Origin: Halobacteriales archaeon QS_8_65_32
Lineage (GTDB): Archaea > Halobacteriota > Halobacteria > Halobacteriales > Halococcaceae
Length of the DNA stretch: 44,850 nt
Direction: 5' to 3'
NCBI GenBank assembly: GCA_003022925.1
Contig: PXRY01000085.1
Location: 1-44,850, forward strand
Both the position numbers and the translations under genes were made by a program. Position 1 is the first letter of the stretch. Each line of letters opens with the position of its first letter. Under the pieces are notes generated by a model, which was given only the letters and a program-made list of their open reading frames with translations, had not been told where the DNA came from and searched no databases. Positions 1 through 9,641 of the stretch are shown here, piece after piece.

Positions 1-2476
1 GGTCGAGTGAGCCACCGACTGTCGAAACAGATGGCGGGGAAAAACCGGCCAACAACAGCGACGACGCAACGTTCACGAAACGCGGATTCACGAAAAGCGC
101 CAGCATGGGCGCGCTGTTTCCCGGCAGCATCGGACCGAGTGGCGCGCGGAGTTACGGATTCGACGAGGGCGTCGAGACGCCCGGCAAGAAGAGCGCGGAG
201 AGGGGAGTCGCACCGCATTCGCCCGGCTGGGTGCTGACGCCGGCCGACGATCAGATCGAGGTCGGGGATCGCCCGATGGACGTTGCGCTGAGTCCCGACG
301 GGAGCTATCTCGCCGTCTCGAACAACGGCCAGGGCGCCCAGGCGATGATGCTCGTCGACACCGACGTAGGAGAAGTCGTCCACACGACCACCTACGAGTC
401 GCCCGAGGCGCTGTTCGTCGGCGTCGCGTTCTCGCCCGACGGTTCTCGTCTGTACGCGTCGGCGGGCGCGAACAACAAAGTCCGCGTCTACGACGTCGGC
501 GACGGGGAGCTCAGCGAGCGCGACCCGATCCGGCTCGAACCCTCCAGTGTCAACGAGGAGGGCGACGAGGACCCACAGCTGTTCGCGGCGGGACTCACCA
601 TCACCGACGACGGCGAGCGCCCGTTCGTCGCGAACAACCTCGACAACTCGGTGTTGGTGATCGACCTCGACGCCGAGGAGGTGATCGAGACGGTCGGCGT
701 CGGCAACCAGCCCTATACCGTTGCGCTCACGCCCGACGAAACGAAAGCGTACGTCTCGAACTGGGGCGACGGAACCGTCTCGGTGATCGATACGGAGAGT
801 TACGCGATGACCGAATCGGTGCTCGTCGGAATGGGGCCGAACGCGATCGTCGCCGATCCGGAGCGCCCGCGGATGTACGTCGCGGACGGCAACAGCGATA
901 CGGTGTCGGTGATCGAAACGGAGAGCGACGAGGCGACCGACTGGATCAACTTAGAACCGTACGAGGGAGCGCCCTTCGGAAGCCTGCCGAACACGCTCAC
1001 GATCAGCGACGACGGCGAGACGCTGTACGTTGCGAACATGAAAGGGGTGGGGAGCGGGCCGAACCCGAACGGGCCGAACCCCGCCGTCGAAGACCAGCCC
1101 AACGTCCAGTACATCGGCAACCTCATCCCCGAGAGCCTCTCGGTCGTTGACGTCCCGAACGAGGACCAACTGACGGAGTACACTGAGCAGGTAGTCGAGA
1201 ACAACGGGTTCGACGAGACGTCGAACACGCTCTTTCGGGAGCCCGAGGCAACCGAGCCCAAATCGATCCCCGATCGGCTGGGCGATCCCTCGCCGATCGA
1301 GCACGTCATCTACGTCATCAAGGAAAACCGTACCTACGACTAGATCTTCGGCGACTTCGATCGGGGCAACGGCGAACCCTCGCTGACGCTTTTCGACGAG
1401 GCTTCGACGCCGAATCACCGCGCGCTCGCCGAGGAGTTCGTGCTGTTCGACAACCTCTACGTTGACGCCGAAGTCAGTCCCGACGGGCACGACTGGTTGG
1501 TCGGGGCGATCGCCGACGACTACACCCGGAAGACCTAGCCGACGAACTACGGCGGACGGGGTCGGAGCTACGTCTGGGAGGACGACAGTTCCGCCCGCCC
1601 GGGTGGTGGCTACCTCTGGAACGCCGCTGAGGAGGCGGGCGTCTCCTATCGGAGCTACAGGGAGGTCGCCTTCGGCGTCTACGACGACGACGGGAACTTC
1701 GTGCGATCCGAACCCAACGTCCCCGGCCTCGTCGGGCACGTCGACGAGAGCTTTCCGGGGTACGACCTCTCGATCACCGACCAGACGCGGGTCGAAGGGT
1801 GGCTGTCGGAGTTCCGCGAGTGTGAGGAGAACGGCGACCTGCCGGAACTCTCGATCGTTCGTCTGCCGAACGACCACACCTCGGGCACGAGGCCGGACGC
1901 CCCGACGCCCGAGACGATGATGGCCGACAACGACCTCGCGCTCGGTCGGTTGGTCGAAGCGGTCGTGGATTCGGACTATTGGGAGAACACGGCAATCTTC
2001 ATCACCGAGGACGACGCCCAGAACGGGCCTGACCACGTCGACGCCCACCGGTCGATCGCGCTCGCCGTGAGCCCCTACATCAGACGGGGCGTCGTCGATA
2101 CACCTTCTATAGCACGGTGTCGATCCTCCGGAGCATGGAACTGATCCTCGGAATGCGCCCGTTGAGCCAGTTCGATACGCGCGCCACCCCGATGGGAAAC
2201 GCCTTCATCGATCTCGACGAGGAACCCGCACTCGACTTCGAGTACAGCATGATTACCCCCGAGCAACCGCTCGACGAGACGAACACCCGAGCGTCCTACG
2301 GGGTCGAACAGTCCTTGGAACTCGATCTCTCGGTCGAGGATCGCGCGGCGATGCAGCCGTTCAACCGGATCCTCTGGCACGACACTAAAGGGGCCGACGT
2401 CCCGATGCCCGATCCGAAGTTCAACTGCCGACTGAACGCCTCGCCACAGGGAACGCTCGCCGCCGAGGACGACTGA
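1..2476 (+). pseudogene. YVTN beta-propeller / phosphoesterase fusion, degraded and 5'-partial
   Basis: The frame is open from the left window edge, so the real start lies upstream; the ATG at 105 is internal. The N-terminal half is a YncE-like beta-propeller with repeats such as MDVALSPDGSYLAVSN and PYTVALTPDETKAYVSN. The C-terminal half is an alkaline-phosphatase/phosphoesterase-type domain that opens with VIYVIKENRTYD. The frame is broken three times. TAG at 1341-1343 sits inside KENRTYD-x-IFGDF, where the family normally has Gln (CAG to TAG). TAG at 1536-1538 follows DYTRKT, probably a former Trp or Tyr. A one-base deletion near 2099-2101 (probably GATCACACC to GATACACC) splits RRGVVD from TFYSTVSILRSMELILGM, and the tail ends at 2474-2476. 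Intact homologues are probably exported proteins of about 700 residues with a hydrolase domain; their substrate is not known to me. The reading frame is otherwise well preserved, which suggests recent inactivation. Confidence 0.85.
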
Positions 2477-2575
2477 GAGAACGAACTGACGTCGCCACGC
2501 GGCCGGCGGACCGATAGGGGTGATCCCGATCGCGGACCGATCGTCCGGTCTCCGGTTCGGGTCCGGCCCGGGTCG

Positions 2576-3133
2576 CTACGCTCCGACGATCGCGTCGAAG
2601 AGGACCGTGAGCACCGGTTCGACGACGCCGATGAGATCGGTGCCGACGTACGCGAACGCGGTGAGTGCGGTAGCGTACAGCAGCCACCCGGCTGCCGAAT
2701 AGCTCACGAACCGCCGGAGATCGGTCCCTGCGAAGCCCGCAGGAATGGAGATCGGCGTTCTGACGACCGGGACGAGTCGGCCCCAGAACAACAGCCCTTC
2801 GCCCCAGCGGCGGAACCACCGCTGGCTGCGTTCGACCTCGCCGGCCGTGAGGCGCTCGATGCGCTCGGAGCGTTCGAGCAGGTGTGCGCCCGAAACCCCG
2901 AACAGGTAGTACGCGAGCAGGCTCCCGACGACCGCCGCCACCGTCGCATTGAGTACGAACAGCGCGAACGTCGTCGGTCCGGAGACGAGTCCGAGCACCG
3001 CGACCGGGAGCACGACCTCGCTCGGAACGAAGTGGATCACGTAGCCCGTCTCCAACACGACGAAGACGAACAGCGCGAAATATCCGTACTGGGACAGCAA
3101 CGACAGTACGGTGTCGATGAGTCCGGCGACCAT
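2576..3133 (-). CDS. DedA/VTT-family membrane protein
   Basis: An integral membrane protein of about 185 residues of the DedA (VTT/SNARE-associated) superfamily, whose members act in lipid or proton-dependent transport at the membrane. The conserved core is visible: a first hydrophobic segment followed by HFVPSEVVLPVAVLG, a re-entrant-type Glu/Pro motif. A charged loop RRWGEGLLFWGRLVPVVRTPISIPAGF carries the family's G-R-x-P-x-x-R-T motif, and two more helices follow. I chose ATG 3133 over the upstream GTG at 3184 because a clear TATA-like sequence lies at about 3164-3174 and would fall inside the longer reading frame. The gene is convergent with the upstream pseudogene and shares its direction with glnA. 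A second, divergent VTT protein is at 11471. The substrate cannot be told from sequence. Confidence 0.85.
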   Translation of the reverse strand: MVAGLIDTVLSLLSQYGYFALFVFVVLETGYVIHFVPSEVVLPVAVLGLVSGPTTFALFVLNATVAAVVGSLLAYYLFGVSGAHLLERSERIERLTAGEVERSQRWFRRWGEGLLFWGRLVPVVRTPISIPAGFAGTDLRRFVSYSAAGWLLYATALTAFAYVGTDLIGVVEPVLTVLFDAIVGA

Positions 3134-3163
3134 CGTGCGTCCGTAAGCGTAGGCATTCGAAAC

Positions 3164-3174
3164 CGTATATATTA
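3164..3174 (-). promoter_or_regulatory. TATA box for the DedA gene
   Basis: On the minus strand this reads taatatatacg, an AT-rich island in GC-rich DNA about 31-41 nt upstream of ATG 3133. The geometry predicts a very short leader and decides the start codon of the DedA gene. Confidence 0.6.
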
Positions 3175-3313
3175 CTCGATCCACCGGCCCCGTTCGCCGA
3201 TCGGGACTCGACGACCGAACGGCCGCCGACTCAGCGATCGAACGGCCACCGACCCGACGATCGGACCGTCAGTCCCCGGCAATCGTTCGTCGATCGGACA
3301 GCGTTCCGTGCGC

Positions 3314-4687
3314 TCAGAACGTCTCCAAGTAGCGATCGAGTTCCCACTGCGAGACCGACACCCGGTAGTCGGTGATCTCCGCGCGTTTGGCCTCGACGAA
3401 CTTCTCGGTGACGTGGCTCCCGAGCGCGTCGGTGATGACCTCGTCGGCTTCCAAGGCGTCGACGGCCTCGGCGAGCGTCGAGGGGAGCGTGTCGATGCCG
3501 TACTCCTCCCGGCGCTGTTCATCGAAGTCATAGATGTTCTCGCGCACGGGGTCGGGCGCTTCGAGGCCCTGCTCGATGCCGTCGAGACCGGCATGGAGCA
3601 TGACCGCGAAGGCGAGATAGGGGTTGCAGGAGGGGTCCGGCGAGCGCAACTCGACCCGCGAGGCGGCGGGCACGCGGGCAGCGGGCTTGCGAACGAGCGC
3701 CGACCGGTTGACGTCCGACCACGCCATGTACACCGGTGCCTCGTACCCCGGCACCAAGCGCTTATACGAGTTCACGTTCGGGTTCGCGACCGCGGTGATC
3801 GCGGGCGCGTGTTCGATGAGCCCCGCCAGGAACTGCTTTGCGAGTTCCGAGAGATCGAACTCGTCGTCGCCGTCGTGGAAGGCGTTCTCGCCGTCCTCGA
3901 ACAGCGAGAGGTGGGTGTGCATCCCGCTGCCGTTGATCCGCGGGATGGGTTTGGGCATGAACGTGGCGTGGAGGTCGTGTTCCTCGGCGATCGCACGGAC
4001 GACCGACCGAAACGTCGCGGTGTTGTCCGCAGTCGTCAGGACGTCGGCGTACTTGAAGTCGATCTCGTGTTGGCCTTCGGCGACCTCGTGGTGGCTCGCT
4101 TCGACCTCCATGCCCATCTGTTCGAGTCCGTAGATGATCTCCCGGCGGATTTCGCTGGCCATGTCCTTCGGCGCGAGGTCGAAGTAGCCCCCGACGTCGT
4201 GGGTCTCGGTCGTCGCCCGGCCGTCCTCGTCGTTCTTGAAAATAAAGAACTCCGGTTCGGGGCCGGCGTTCAGATCGTAACCCATCTCCTCGGCCCGGCC
4301 AATAGCGCGTTTCAAGACCTGGCGCGGGTCGCCGGCGAAGGGCTCGCCGCTCGCGGTATCGATGACGTCGGCGATCAGCCTGGCGGTCGCCGTGCCGTCC
4401 TCGCGGCGCTTCCAGGGCAGCACCGCGAAGGTAGAGGGGTCGGGATCGAGGCGCATGTCCGATTCCTGAATGCGGACGAACCCCTCGATCGAGGAGCCGT
4501 CGAAGTAAATCCCTTCGTCGAAGGCCTTCTCGACCTGGCTCGCCGGGATCGAGACGTTCTTGACAGTACCTAAGATGTCCATAAACTGGAGGCGAATGAA
4601 GTCGACGTTCTCCTCGTCGACCCGTTCGATAACGCGCTGTGCTTCAGTCGAAAGTCCGCCGTCGGTCCGCGGGTTGTCGCTTGCCAT
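3314..4687 (-). CDS. glnA: Glutamine synthetase, type I
   Basis: Condenses glutamate and ammonium with ATP to glutamine in the cytoplasm, the main route of ammonium assimilation. The 457-residue length fits GSI-alpha. Visible signatures are [10 protein letters not shown] at about 61-70, the metal-site acids in [10 protein letters not shown] (141-150) and [13 protein letters not shown] (199-211), the nucleotide/glutamate loop [14 protein letters not shown] (246-259), and [19 protein letters not shown]. The region where enterobacterial GSI-beta carries the adenylylated Tyr (NLYDLPPEE) reads [14 protein letters not shown] here, so adenylylation control is unlikely. The gene is divergent from the Lrp regulator at 4813, separated by 125 bp. 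That arrangement is typical of haloarchaea, where an Lrp protein is reported to affect glnA expression. The Amt-PII fusion at 41060 is the other nitrogen gene in the window. Confidence 0.97.
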   Translation of the reverse strand: MASDNPRTDGGLSTEAQRVIERVDEENVDFIRLQFMDILGTVKNVSIPASQVEKAFDEGIYFDGSSIEGFVRIQESDMRLDPDPSTFAVLPWKRREDGTATARLIADVIDTASGEPFAGDPRQVLKRAIGRAEEMGYDLNAGPEPEFFIFKNDEDGRATTETHDVGGYFDLAPKDMASEIRREIIYGLEQMGMEVEASHHEVAEGQHEIDFKYADVLTTADNTATFRSVVRAIAEEHDLHATFMPKPIPRINGSGMHTHLSLFEDGENAFHDGDDEFDLSELAKQFLAGLIEHAPAITAVANPNVNSYKRLVPGYEAPVYMAWSDVNRSALVRKPAARVPAASRVELRSPDPSCNPYLAFAVMLHAGLDGIEQGLEAPDPVRENIYDFDEQRREEYGIDTLPSTLAEAVDALEADEVITDALGSHVTEKFVEAKRAEITDYRVSVSQWELDRYLETF

Positions 4688-4720
4688 GTTGCTCCGTCGC
4701 GGTAGCTGAATACCCCAGGT

Positions 4721-4728
4721 ACTAAAAC
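4721..4728 (-). promoter_or_regulatory. TATA-like box for glnA
   Basis: Minus strand GTTTTAGT, 34-41 nt upstream of the glnA ATG. It lies in the 125-bp divergent glnA/lrp intergenic region, so both genes could share an Lrp-bound control region. Confidence 0.45.
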
Positions 4729-4782
4729 GCTACTGTTGTGTGCAAGCCCTTTGATCCGAGCTGGAATTGGATATTCGTAAAG

Positions 4783-4790
4783 TTCTAAAC
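4783..4790 (+). promoter_or_regulatory. TATA-like box for lrp
   Basis: TTCTAAAC is centred 27 nt upstream of the lrp ATG at 4813, the spacing expected for a leaderless archaeal transcript. Confidence 0.45.
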
Positions 4791-4812
4791 CCTCCGGCGA
4801 GGATCGAGTGAC

Positions 4813-5271
4813 ATGACGTACGAAAACCTCGATACGGAACTGATTAACGAGCTATTAGGCAACGGTCGGGCGAGCCTGCGTAGCCTCGCCGAGGAGTTGG
4901 GCGTCTCGGTCACGACGGTCTCGAATCACCTGAAGGAGTTAGAGGCCGACGGCGCGATCACCGGCTACTCGCCGACGATCGATTACGATCGGCTCGGTTA
5001 CGACGTGACCGCGGTGCTTCGACTGAACGTCGAAGGGAACGCCTTACCGGAGGTCACCGACGCGCTGCACGAGCAAAAACAGATGATCTCGGTCTACGAG
5101 GTGACCGGCGACCACGACGTCGTCGCCATCGGCAAGTTCAGGGACACCGACGATATGAACGACAGCATCAAGAACTTGCTTTCGAACCCGGACATCAAAG
5201 AATCGAACACCAGCGTCGTGCTCAACGCCGTCACCGAACACGAACAGTTCACCTTGGACGTCGAGGGGTAG
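4813..5271 (+). CDS. lrp: Lrp/AsnC-family transcription regulator
   Basis: A 152-residue DNA-binding regulator. An N-terminal winged helix-turn-helix (residues about 5-60; helix-turn-helix around [20 protein letters not shown]) is followed by a RAM/ligand-binding domain (from about 65: [19 protein letters not shown], with the glycine-containing turn [14 protein letters not shown]). Proteins of this family form octamers that respond to amino acids, often glutamine or leucine. Its position divergent from glnA suggests control of glutamine synthesis and of itself. The effector cannot be read from the sequence. Confidence 0.95.
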   Translation: MTYENLDTELINELLGNGRASLRSLAEELGVSVTTVSNHLKELEADGAITGYSPTIDYDRLGYDVTAVLRLNVEGNALPEVTDALHEQKQMISVYEVTGDHDVVAIGKFRDTDDMNDSIKNLLSNPDIKESNTSVVLNAVTEHEQFTLDVEG

Positions 5272-5424
5272 CCCGACGCTCCGGCATTCCGGCGTTCCGG
5301 ACCGCCGGCATCTCGGTCCCCGGGCCGACGACCGCTCTCCGACCGACGGCTCCGTGTTTCGATCGGCCCGGAGCGTGCAGCGGGCGAAGAACCGTTTTGA
5401 ATCCGAGGTCACGAGCGCACGAGT

Positions 5425-6072
5425 ATGCAGCACGTTTCGATCGAAGCGGTGGAAACGAGCCCGTCGGACGGCGGTGCCGACCGGCGGCGACTGAGCGACC
5501 CGCTGAACGCCGCCGCGGTCGCGATCAACCACTACGAACTCGGCCCGGGTGAGCGACTCGCCGGTCTGCACGCCCACACCGACCAGGAGGAGGTGTTCGT
5601 CGTCAGTGAAGGCACCGTAACGTTCGAGACCTGGACGCCCGCCGGGGGTTCGGCTCGGCCGCGCGAGGAAGCCGTGACCGACGGACTCACGACCGGCGGT
5701 GGCACCGGAGAGAACGGTACCGGCGACGAAGTAACCGTCCGTGCGGGCGAGGCGATCCGCTTCGCGCCCGGCGAGTTCCAGTCGGGGACGAACGACGCCG
5801 ATAACGAGACGACGGCCGTGCTCGCGTTCGGCGCACCCCGCGAGGGTGGGGCGGTCCGCGTTCCGCTCGCGTGTCCCGACTGCGGGCACGCGAGCAGGCG
5901 GCCGGACGCAAGCGACGGCGAGACGCCCGTGCTCGTCTGTCCGAACTGTGACGGCGAACGCGACGCGACGTGTCCGGAGTGTAGGAGCGAGGCGATGACC
6001 GCGGTGCTGGCCGACGATCGGACGGCGGTAATCGGTGTCTGTCGGGATTGCGGTGCAAAAGTGTGGGCGTGA
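5425..6072 (+). CDS. Cupin domain protein with C-terminal zinc ribbons
   Basis: A 215-residue protein. Residues about 35-140 form a cupin beta-barrel: ELGPGERLAGLHAHTDQEEV carries the first cupin motif (metal-binding His and Glu), and AIRFAPGEFQSGTNDADNET resembles the second. A Gly/Thr-rich loop interrupts the barrel. The last 70 residues hold four Cys pairs (CPDCGH, CPNCDG, CPECRS, CRDCGA), most simply read as two zinc ribbons. The combination points to a small metal-dependent sensor or binding protein rather than a classical enzyme. It lies between lrp and the PLP enzyme, with 57 bp to the latter. No catalytic activity can be assigned. Confidence 0.8.
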   Translation: MQHVSIEAVETSPSDGGADRRRLSDPLNAAAVAINHYELGPGERLAGLHAHTDQEEVFVVSEGTVTFETWTPAGGSARPREEAVTDGLTTGGGTGENGTGDEVTVRAGEAIRFAPGEFQSGTNDADNETTAVLAFGAPREGGAVRVPLACPDCGHASRRPDASDGETPVLVCPNCDGERDATCPECRSEAMTAVLADDRTAVIGVCRDCGAKVWA

Positions 6073-6129
6073 GACGAAAGCGGCGCGCCGTCGGAACGGC
6101 TATTCGCCTCGGCCGGTTCGATTCGAGCG

Positions 6130-7347
6130 ATGACCGACCACGGCGATGGAGCCGACGACGTCGGCGACGCAGGCGAACGGGGATTCGAGACACAGGCGGT
6201 GCGCGCGGGCGAGGAGCCCTTCGTACGGCCGGGTTCGGCGGGCGAAACCGGCGACGTCGTCAGCCCGATCCACCTCGCCTCGACGTTCGCCATGGAGACG
6301 GTCGGCGAGCCGTCCCAGGAGTACAAGTACTCCCGATTGGGGAACCCGACCCGCAACGCGTTAGAAACACGGCTGGCCGTTCTCGACGGCGCGGCGTACG
6401 GACTGGCCTTTGGCTCGGGGACCGCGGCGACGACCTGTTTCTGCCTCTCGGTTCTCGAACCCGGCGATCGCGTGCTCGCGTTCGACTCGCTGTACGGCGG
6501 GACCAGGGTGCTTCTCGACGACCTGATCTCGGGGTTCGGGATCGACGTCGAGTACGTCGACGCCACCGACCCGGAAAACGTCGCTGCGGCCGTGACTCCC
6601 GAGACGGCACTGCTCTGGATGGAGACGCCCACCAATCCCCTGCTCAAGCTCTGTGATATCGAAGCGCTCGCCGACCTCGCTAACGGAAACGACTGTCTGC
6701 TCGCCGTCGACAACACCTTCGCAAGCCCCTACTTCCAGCAGCCGCTCGCACTCGGGGCTGACGCCGTCGTCTACAGCACCACCAAGTTTCTCAATGGTCA
6801 CAGCGACTCGGTGGGCGGTGCGGTCACGACGGACGACGCGGCGCTCGCGGAGAACGTTCGCCACGTCCAGGAGTATGGTGTCGGCGCGATGCTCGCGCCC
6901 TTTGACTGTTATCTGACGCTGCGCGGCACAAAGACCCTCCCGGTGCGGATGGATCGTCACGCACACAACACCGCGCGGCTCGCCGCCTTCCTCGACGAAG
7001 CACCGGCCGTGACCGAGGTCCACTACCCCGGACTGGAGAGCCACCCCCAGCACGATCTCGCCGCCCGGCAGATGGACGGCTTCGGCGGCGTGCTCTCCTT
7101 CGAGATCGACGGCGGGACCGACGAGGCGCAGGCGCTGCTCGGCGAGCTGGAGCTGTTCGACGTGGCGGTGAGCCTCGGCAGCGTCGAATCGTTGATCGAA
7201 CACCCCGCCAGCATGTCGGCGTCGTATATCTCGGCGGCCGACCGACGCGCCGCCGGGATCACCGACGGGCTGATCCGCGTTCCGGTCGGTATCGAGCGTG
7301 CGGAGGACCTGATCGCCGACCTGCAGCGAGGGCTCGAAGCGCTGTGA
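6130..7347 (+). CDS. Cys/Met metabolism PLP-dependent enzyme (cystathionine gamma-synthase/lyase type)
   Basis: A 405-residue fold-type I PLP enzyme of the trans-sulfuration family. Visible landmarks are SRLGNPTRNALE (68-79), FGSGTAATT (94-102, cofactor phosphate loop), the Asp that contacts the pyridine nitrogen in AVDNTFASPY (192-201), and the Schiff-base Lys219 in VVYSTTKFLNGHSDSVGG. The C-terminal SLGSVESLIEHPASMSA is typical of cystathionine gamma-synthase, gamma-lyase and O-acetylhomoserine sulfhydrylase, which cannot be separated by eye. It would act in cytoplasmic cysteine/methionine interconversion. A short N-terminal acidic extension (residues 1-18) looks like a haloarchaeal feature. 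It ends 56 bp before thrS, which has its own promoter. Confidence 0.9.
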   Translation: MTDHGDGADDVGDAGERGFETQAVRAGEEPFVRPGSAGETGDVVSPIHLASTFAMETVGEPSQEYKYSRLGNPTRNALETRLAVLDGAAYGLAFGSGTAATTCFCLSVLEPGDRVLAFDSLYGGTRVLLDDLISGFGIDVEYVDATDPENVAAAVTPETALLWMETPTNPLLKLCDIEALADLANGNDCLLAVDNTFASPYFQQPLALGADAVVYSTTKFLNGHSDSVGGAVTTDDAALAENVRHVQEYGVGAMLAPFDCYLTLRGTKTLPVRMDRHAHNTARLAAFLDEAPAVTEVHYPGLESHPQHDLAARQMDGFGGVLSFEIDGGTDEAQALLGELELFDVAVSLGSVESLIEHPASMSASYISAADRRAAGITDGLIRVPVGIERAEDLIADLQRGLEAL

Positions 7348-7373
7348 TCCCGCCCGACCGCCCGTCTCAACAG

Positions 7374-7380
7374 CCTTATT
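7374..7380 (+). promoter_or_regulatory. TATA-like box for thrS
   Basis: CCTTATT is centred about 27 nt upstream of ATG 7404. It supports this start over the upstream in-frame codon at 7344 and predicts a leaderless mRNA. Confidence 0.5.
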
Positions 7381-7403
7381 CCGCGCGTGTTATTACCGTC
7401 CCT

Positions 7404-9374
7404 ATGAGCGACGCAACGACGACGGGCGAGGAAGTCGTCGTCACGCTGCCCGACGACTCGGAACTCCGCGTCGAGCGCGGCACGACGGTCGAGGGAGTGG
7501 CCTACGAGATCGGTTCCGGCCTGGGACGAGCCACCATTGCGGGCGTGCTCGACGGCGATCTAGTGGATAAAGTCACGCCGATCGAATCCGATAGCCGGAT
7601 CGAGATCGTTACCGAGGACGGCGGCACGAACGAGTACCGCCGCGTTCTCCGTCACTCCGCCGCGCACGTCTTCGCCCAGGCGCTCGGACGGCTGTACCCC
7701 GACGCTCGTCTCGCGATCGGCCCCCCGACCGACGAGGGATTTTATTACGACATCGCGAACGTCGATCTCGACGGCGACGACCTGGCGGAGATCGAAGCCG
7801 AAGCCTACGAGATCATCGACGCGGATCTGGCCATCGAGCGGTTCGAGCGGCCGCGCGAGGAGGCGATCTCGAAGTACGAACGCGAGGACAACCCCTACAA
7901 GCTCGATGTTTTGCACACGGAAGCGGCCGACGCCGAGTCGGTCTCCTTTTACGAGCAAGCCGAATTCGAGGACCTCTGTCAGGGCCCCCATGTTTCCTCG
8001 ACCGGGGAGATCGGCGGGTTCGCACTGCTTCAGACGTCGGCGGCGTACTGGCGCGGCGACGAGGCGAACGATTCGCTGACCCGAGTATACGGCACCGCCT
8101 TCGAGAGCGAGGGCGAACTGGAAGAGTATCTCGAACGACGCCGGAAGGCAGAGGAGCGCGATCACCGCCGGATCGGCCGGGAGATGGATCTCTTTTCGAT
8201 CCCCGATCACGCGCCGGGCTGTCCCCACTACCACCCCGACGGGATGACCGTCCGCCGGGAGTTAGAGGGCTACGTCCGCGAGAAGAACGACGAACTCGGC
8301 TACAAGGAGGTCTGGACGCCCGCGCTCAACAAAGCGGAGTTGTGGAAGCCAACGGGCCACTACGACACCTTCACCGCCGAAGGCGAGATGTTCAACTGGG
8401 ACCAGGACGACACGGAGTACGGCCTGAAGCCGATGAACTGCGCGAACCACGCGTCGATCTACGCGAGCGACCGGCGTTCCTATCGCGAGTTGCCGATCCG
8501 CTTCTCGGAGTTCGGCACCGTCTTTCGCAACGAACAGTCGGGCGAACTGTCCGGGCTGCTTCGCGTGCGGGGCATGACCCAGGACGACGGCCACGCGTTC
8601 GTCCGTCCCGACCAACTCCAGGGCGAGATCGTCGACGCACTGGGCGTCATCGACGACATCTACGGCAGCATGGACTTGGCAGTCAATTACGTCTTGGAGA
8701 CCAAAGGTGACAACGCCGTCGGCGGCGACGATATCTGGGAGGAGGCGACCGACGCGCTGCGCGATGCACTCGGTGCGGGGGACTTCGAGTACGAGGTCAA
8801 CGCGGGCGAGGCGGCCTTCTATGGCCCGAAGATCGGCATCAACGCGGTCGATGCGATCGGCCGCGAGTGGACGATCGGCACCGTCCAAGTCGACTTCAAC
8901 ATCCCCGAGCGCCTCGATCTCACCTACGTCAACGAGGACAACATCGAACAGCGGCCGGTGATGATCCATCGCGCCCTGCTCGGCAGCTTCGAGCGGTTCA
9001 TGGGCGTCGCCATTGAGCACTTCAACGGCAAGTTCCCGCTGTGGCTCGCACCCGAACAGATCAGAGTGCTTCCCGTGAGCGACGGCAATGTCGAGTATGC
9101 CGAAGCGGTCGCGGCCGAGCTGGAGAACTCGGACCTTCGCGTCGACGTCGAACGGCGCTCCTGGACCGTCGGCAAAAAGATCAGACAGGGCCACGAGGAT
9201 CGAGTCCCCTATATGTTGATCGTCGGTGACGACGAAGAGGAGTCCGAGACCGTCTCGGTTCGTGATCGGGCGGAACGCGAGGAGGGCGGCAAGGGAGTCG
9301 ATTTGGAGGACTTCCGCGCGCACGTAGAAGCCGAACGCGCGGAGAAACGGACTGAACCTGACTTCCTCGCGTAA
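7404..9374 (+). CDS. thrS: Threonyl-tRNA synthetase, bacterial-type architecture
   Basis: Charges tRNA-Thr. The 656-residue protein has, in order: a TGS domain (about 10-70); an N2-type editing domain with HSAAH (84-88) and CQGPH (192-196), the zinc-like HxxxH...CxxxH set that hydrolyses Ser-tRNA-Thr; the class II catalytic core, with motif 2 around FRNEQSGELSGLLRVRGMTQ and the zinc ligand Cys in MNCANH; motif 3 in RPVMIHRALLGSFERFMG; and an anticodon-binding domain from about 555. Many archaea use a different editing domain related to D-aminoacyl-tRNA deacylase; haloarchaea are known to carry this bacterial type. The start MSDATTTGEE was chosen because it sits just 3' of the TATA box. Confidence 0.96.
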   Translation: MSDATTTGEEVVVTLPDDSELRVERGTTVEGVAYEIGSGLGRATIAGVLDGDLVDKVTPIESDSRIEIVTEDGGTNEYRRVLRHSAAHVFAQALGRLYPDARLAIGPPTDEGFYYDIANVDLDGDDLAEIEAEAYEIIDADLAIERFERPREEAISKYEREDNPYKLDVLHTEAADAESVSFYEQAEFEDLCQGPHVSSTGEIGGFALLQTSAAYWRGDEANDSLTRVYGTAFESEGELEEYLERRRKAEERDHRRIGREMDLFSIPDHAPGCPHYHPDGMTVRRELEGYVREKNDELGYKEVWTPALNKAELWKPTGHYDTFTAEGEMFNWDQDDTEYGLKPMNCANHASIYASDRRSYRELPIRFSEFGTVFRNEQSGELSGLLRVRGMTQDDGHAFVRPDQLQGEIVDALGVIDDIYGSMDLAVNYVLETKGDNAVGGDDIWEEATDALRDALGAGDFEYEVNAGEAAFYGPKIGINAVDAIGREWTIGTVQVDFNIPERLDLTYVNEDNIEQRPVMIHRALLGSFERFMGVAIEHFNGKFPLWLAPEQIRVLPVSDGNVEYAEAVAAELENSDLRVDVERRSWTVGKKIRQGHEDRVPYMLIVGDDEEESETVSVRDRAEREEGGKGVDLEDFRAHVEAERAEKRTEPDFLA

Positions 9375-9424
9375 GCACACCGTTCTTTCGCCCTTTTCAG
9401 TAGGAAGCCAGCAATTCAGCAAAG

Positions 9425-9545
9425 CCCTCGCGCTCTAAACTCGCGCGACCACGACTGCGCTCCTCGCCTCACTACGTTCGCCTGCGGTGCTTAACGGGTC
9501 GTGCTTCGTTTAGAGCACTCGCTCTTTGCGAGTCCACCAGGACCG
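9425..9545 (+). repeat. Decayed intergenic element downstream of thrS
   Basis: The 267 bp between thrS and the GNAT pseudogene hold no gene. The stretch with GCGCTCCTCGCCTCACTACG and GCGGTGCTTA resembles the middle of the element at 16289-16684 (GCGCTCCTCGTCTCACTCGC, then GTGGTGCTTA). I read it as a degenerate, end-less copy of that family. Boundaries are approximate. Confidence 0.4.
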
Positions 9546-9641
9546 CAGGAGTCGATGTTCGCACAAACGAGCGCCCGAATCGGCTCGGACCCGACTGTTT
9601 GTACGGATCGAATGAATTGAACGCTCCGACGCTACGTATCG

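Noticed and set aside
1341-1538. TAG codons read as pyrrolysine
   Set aside because: Haloarchaea are not known to carry pyrrolysine genes, a frameshift follows in the same gene, and both stops fit simple transitions.
951-2048. A 365-codon antisense frame in the first gene
   Set aside because: Shadow of the phosphoesterase pseudogene; composition is unlike a haloarchaeal protein.
2882-4573. A 563-codon open frame antisense to the DedA gene and glnA
   Set aside because: It is a shadow of glnA: Arg/Val-rich, no domain, and glnA is certain on the other strand.
6361-7203. A 280-codon frame antisense to the PLP enzyme
   Set aside because: Shadow ORF of a well-supported gene.
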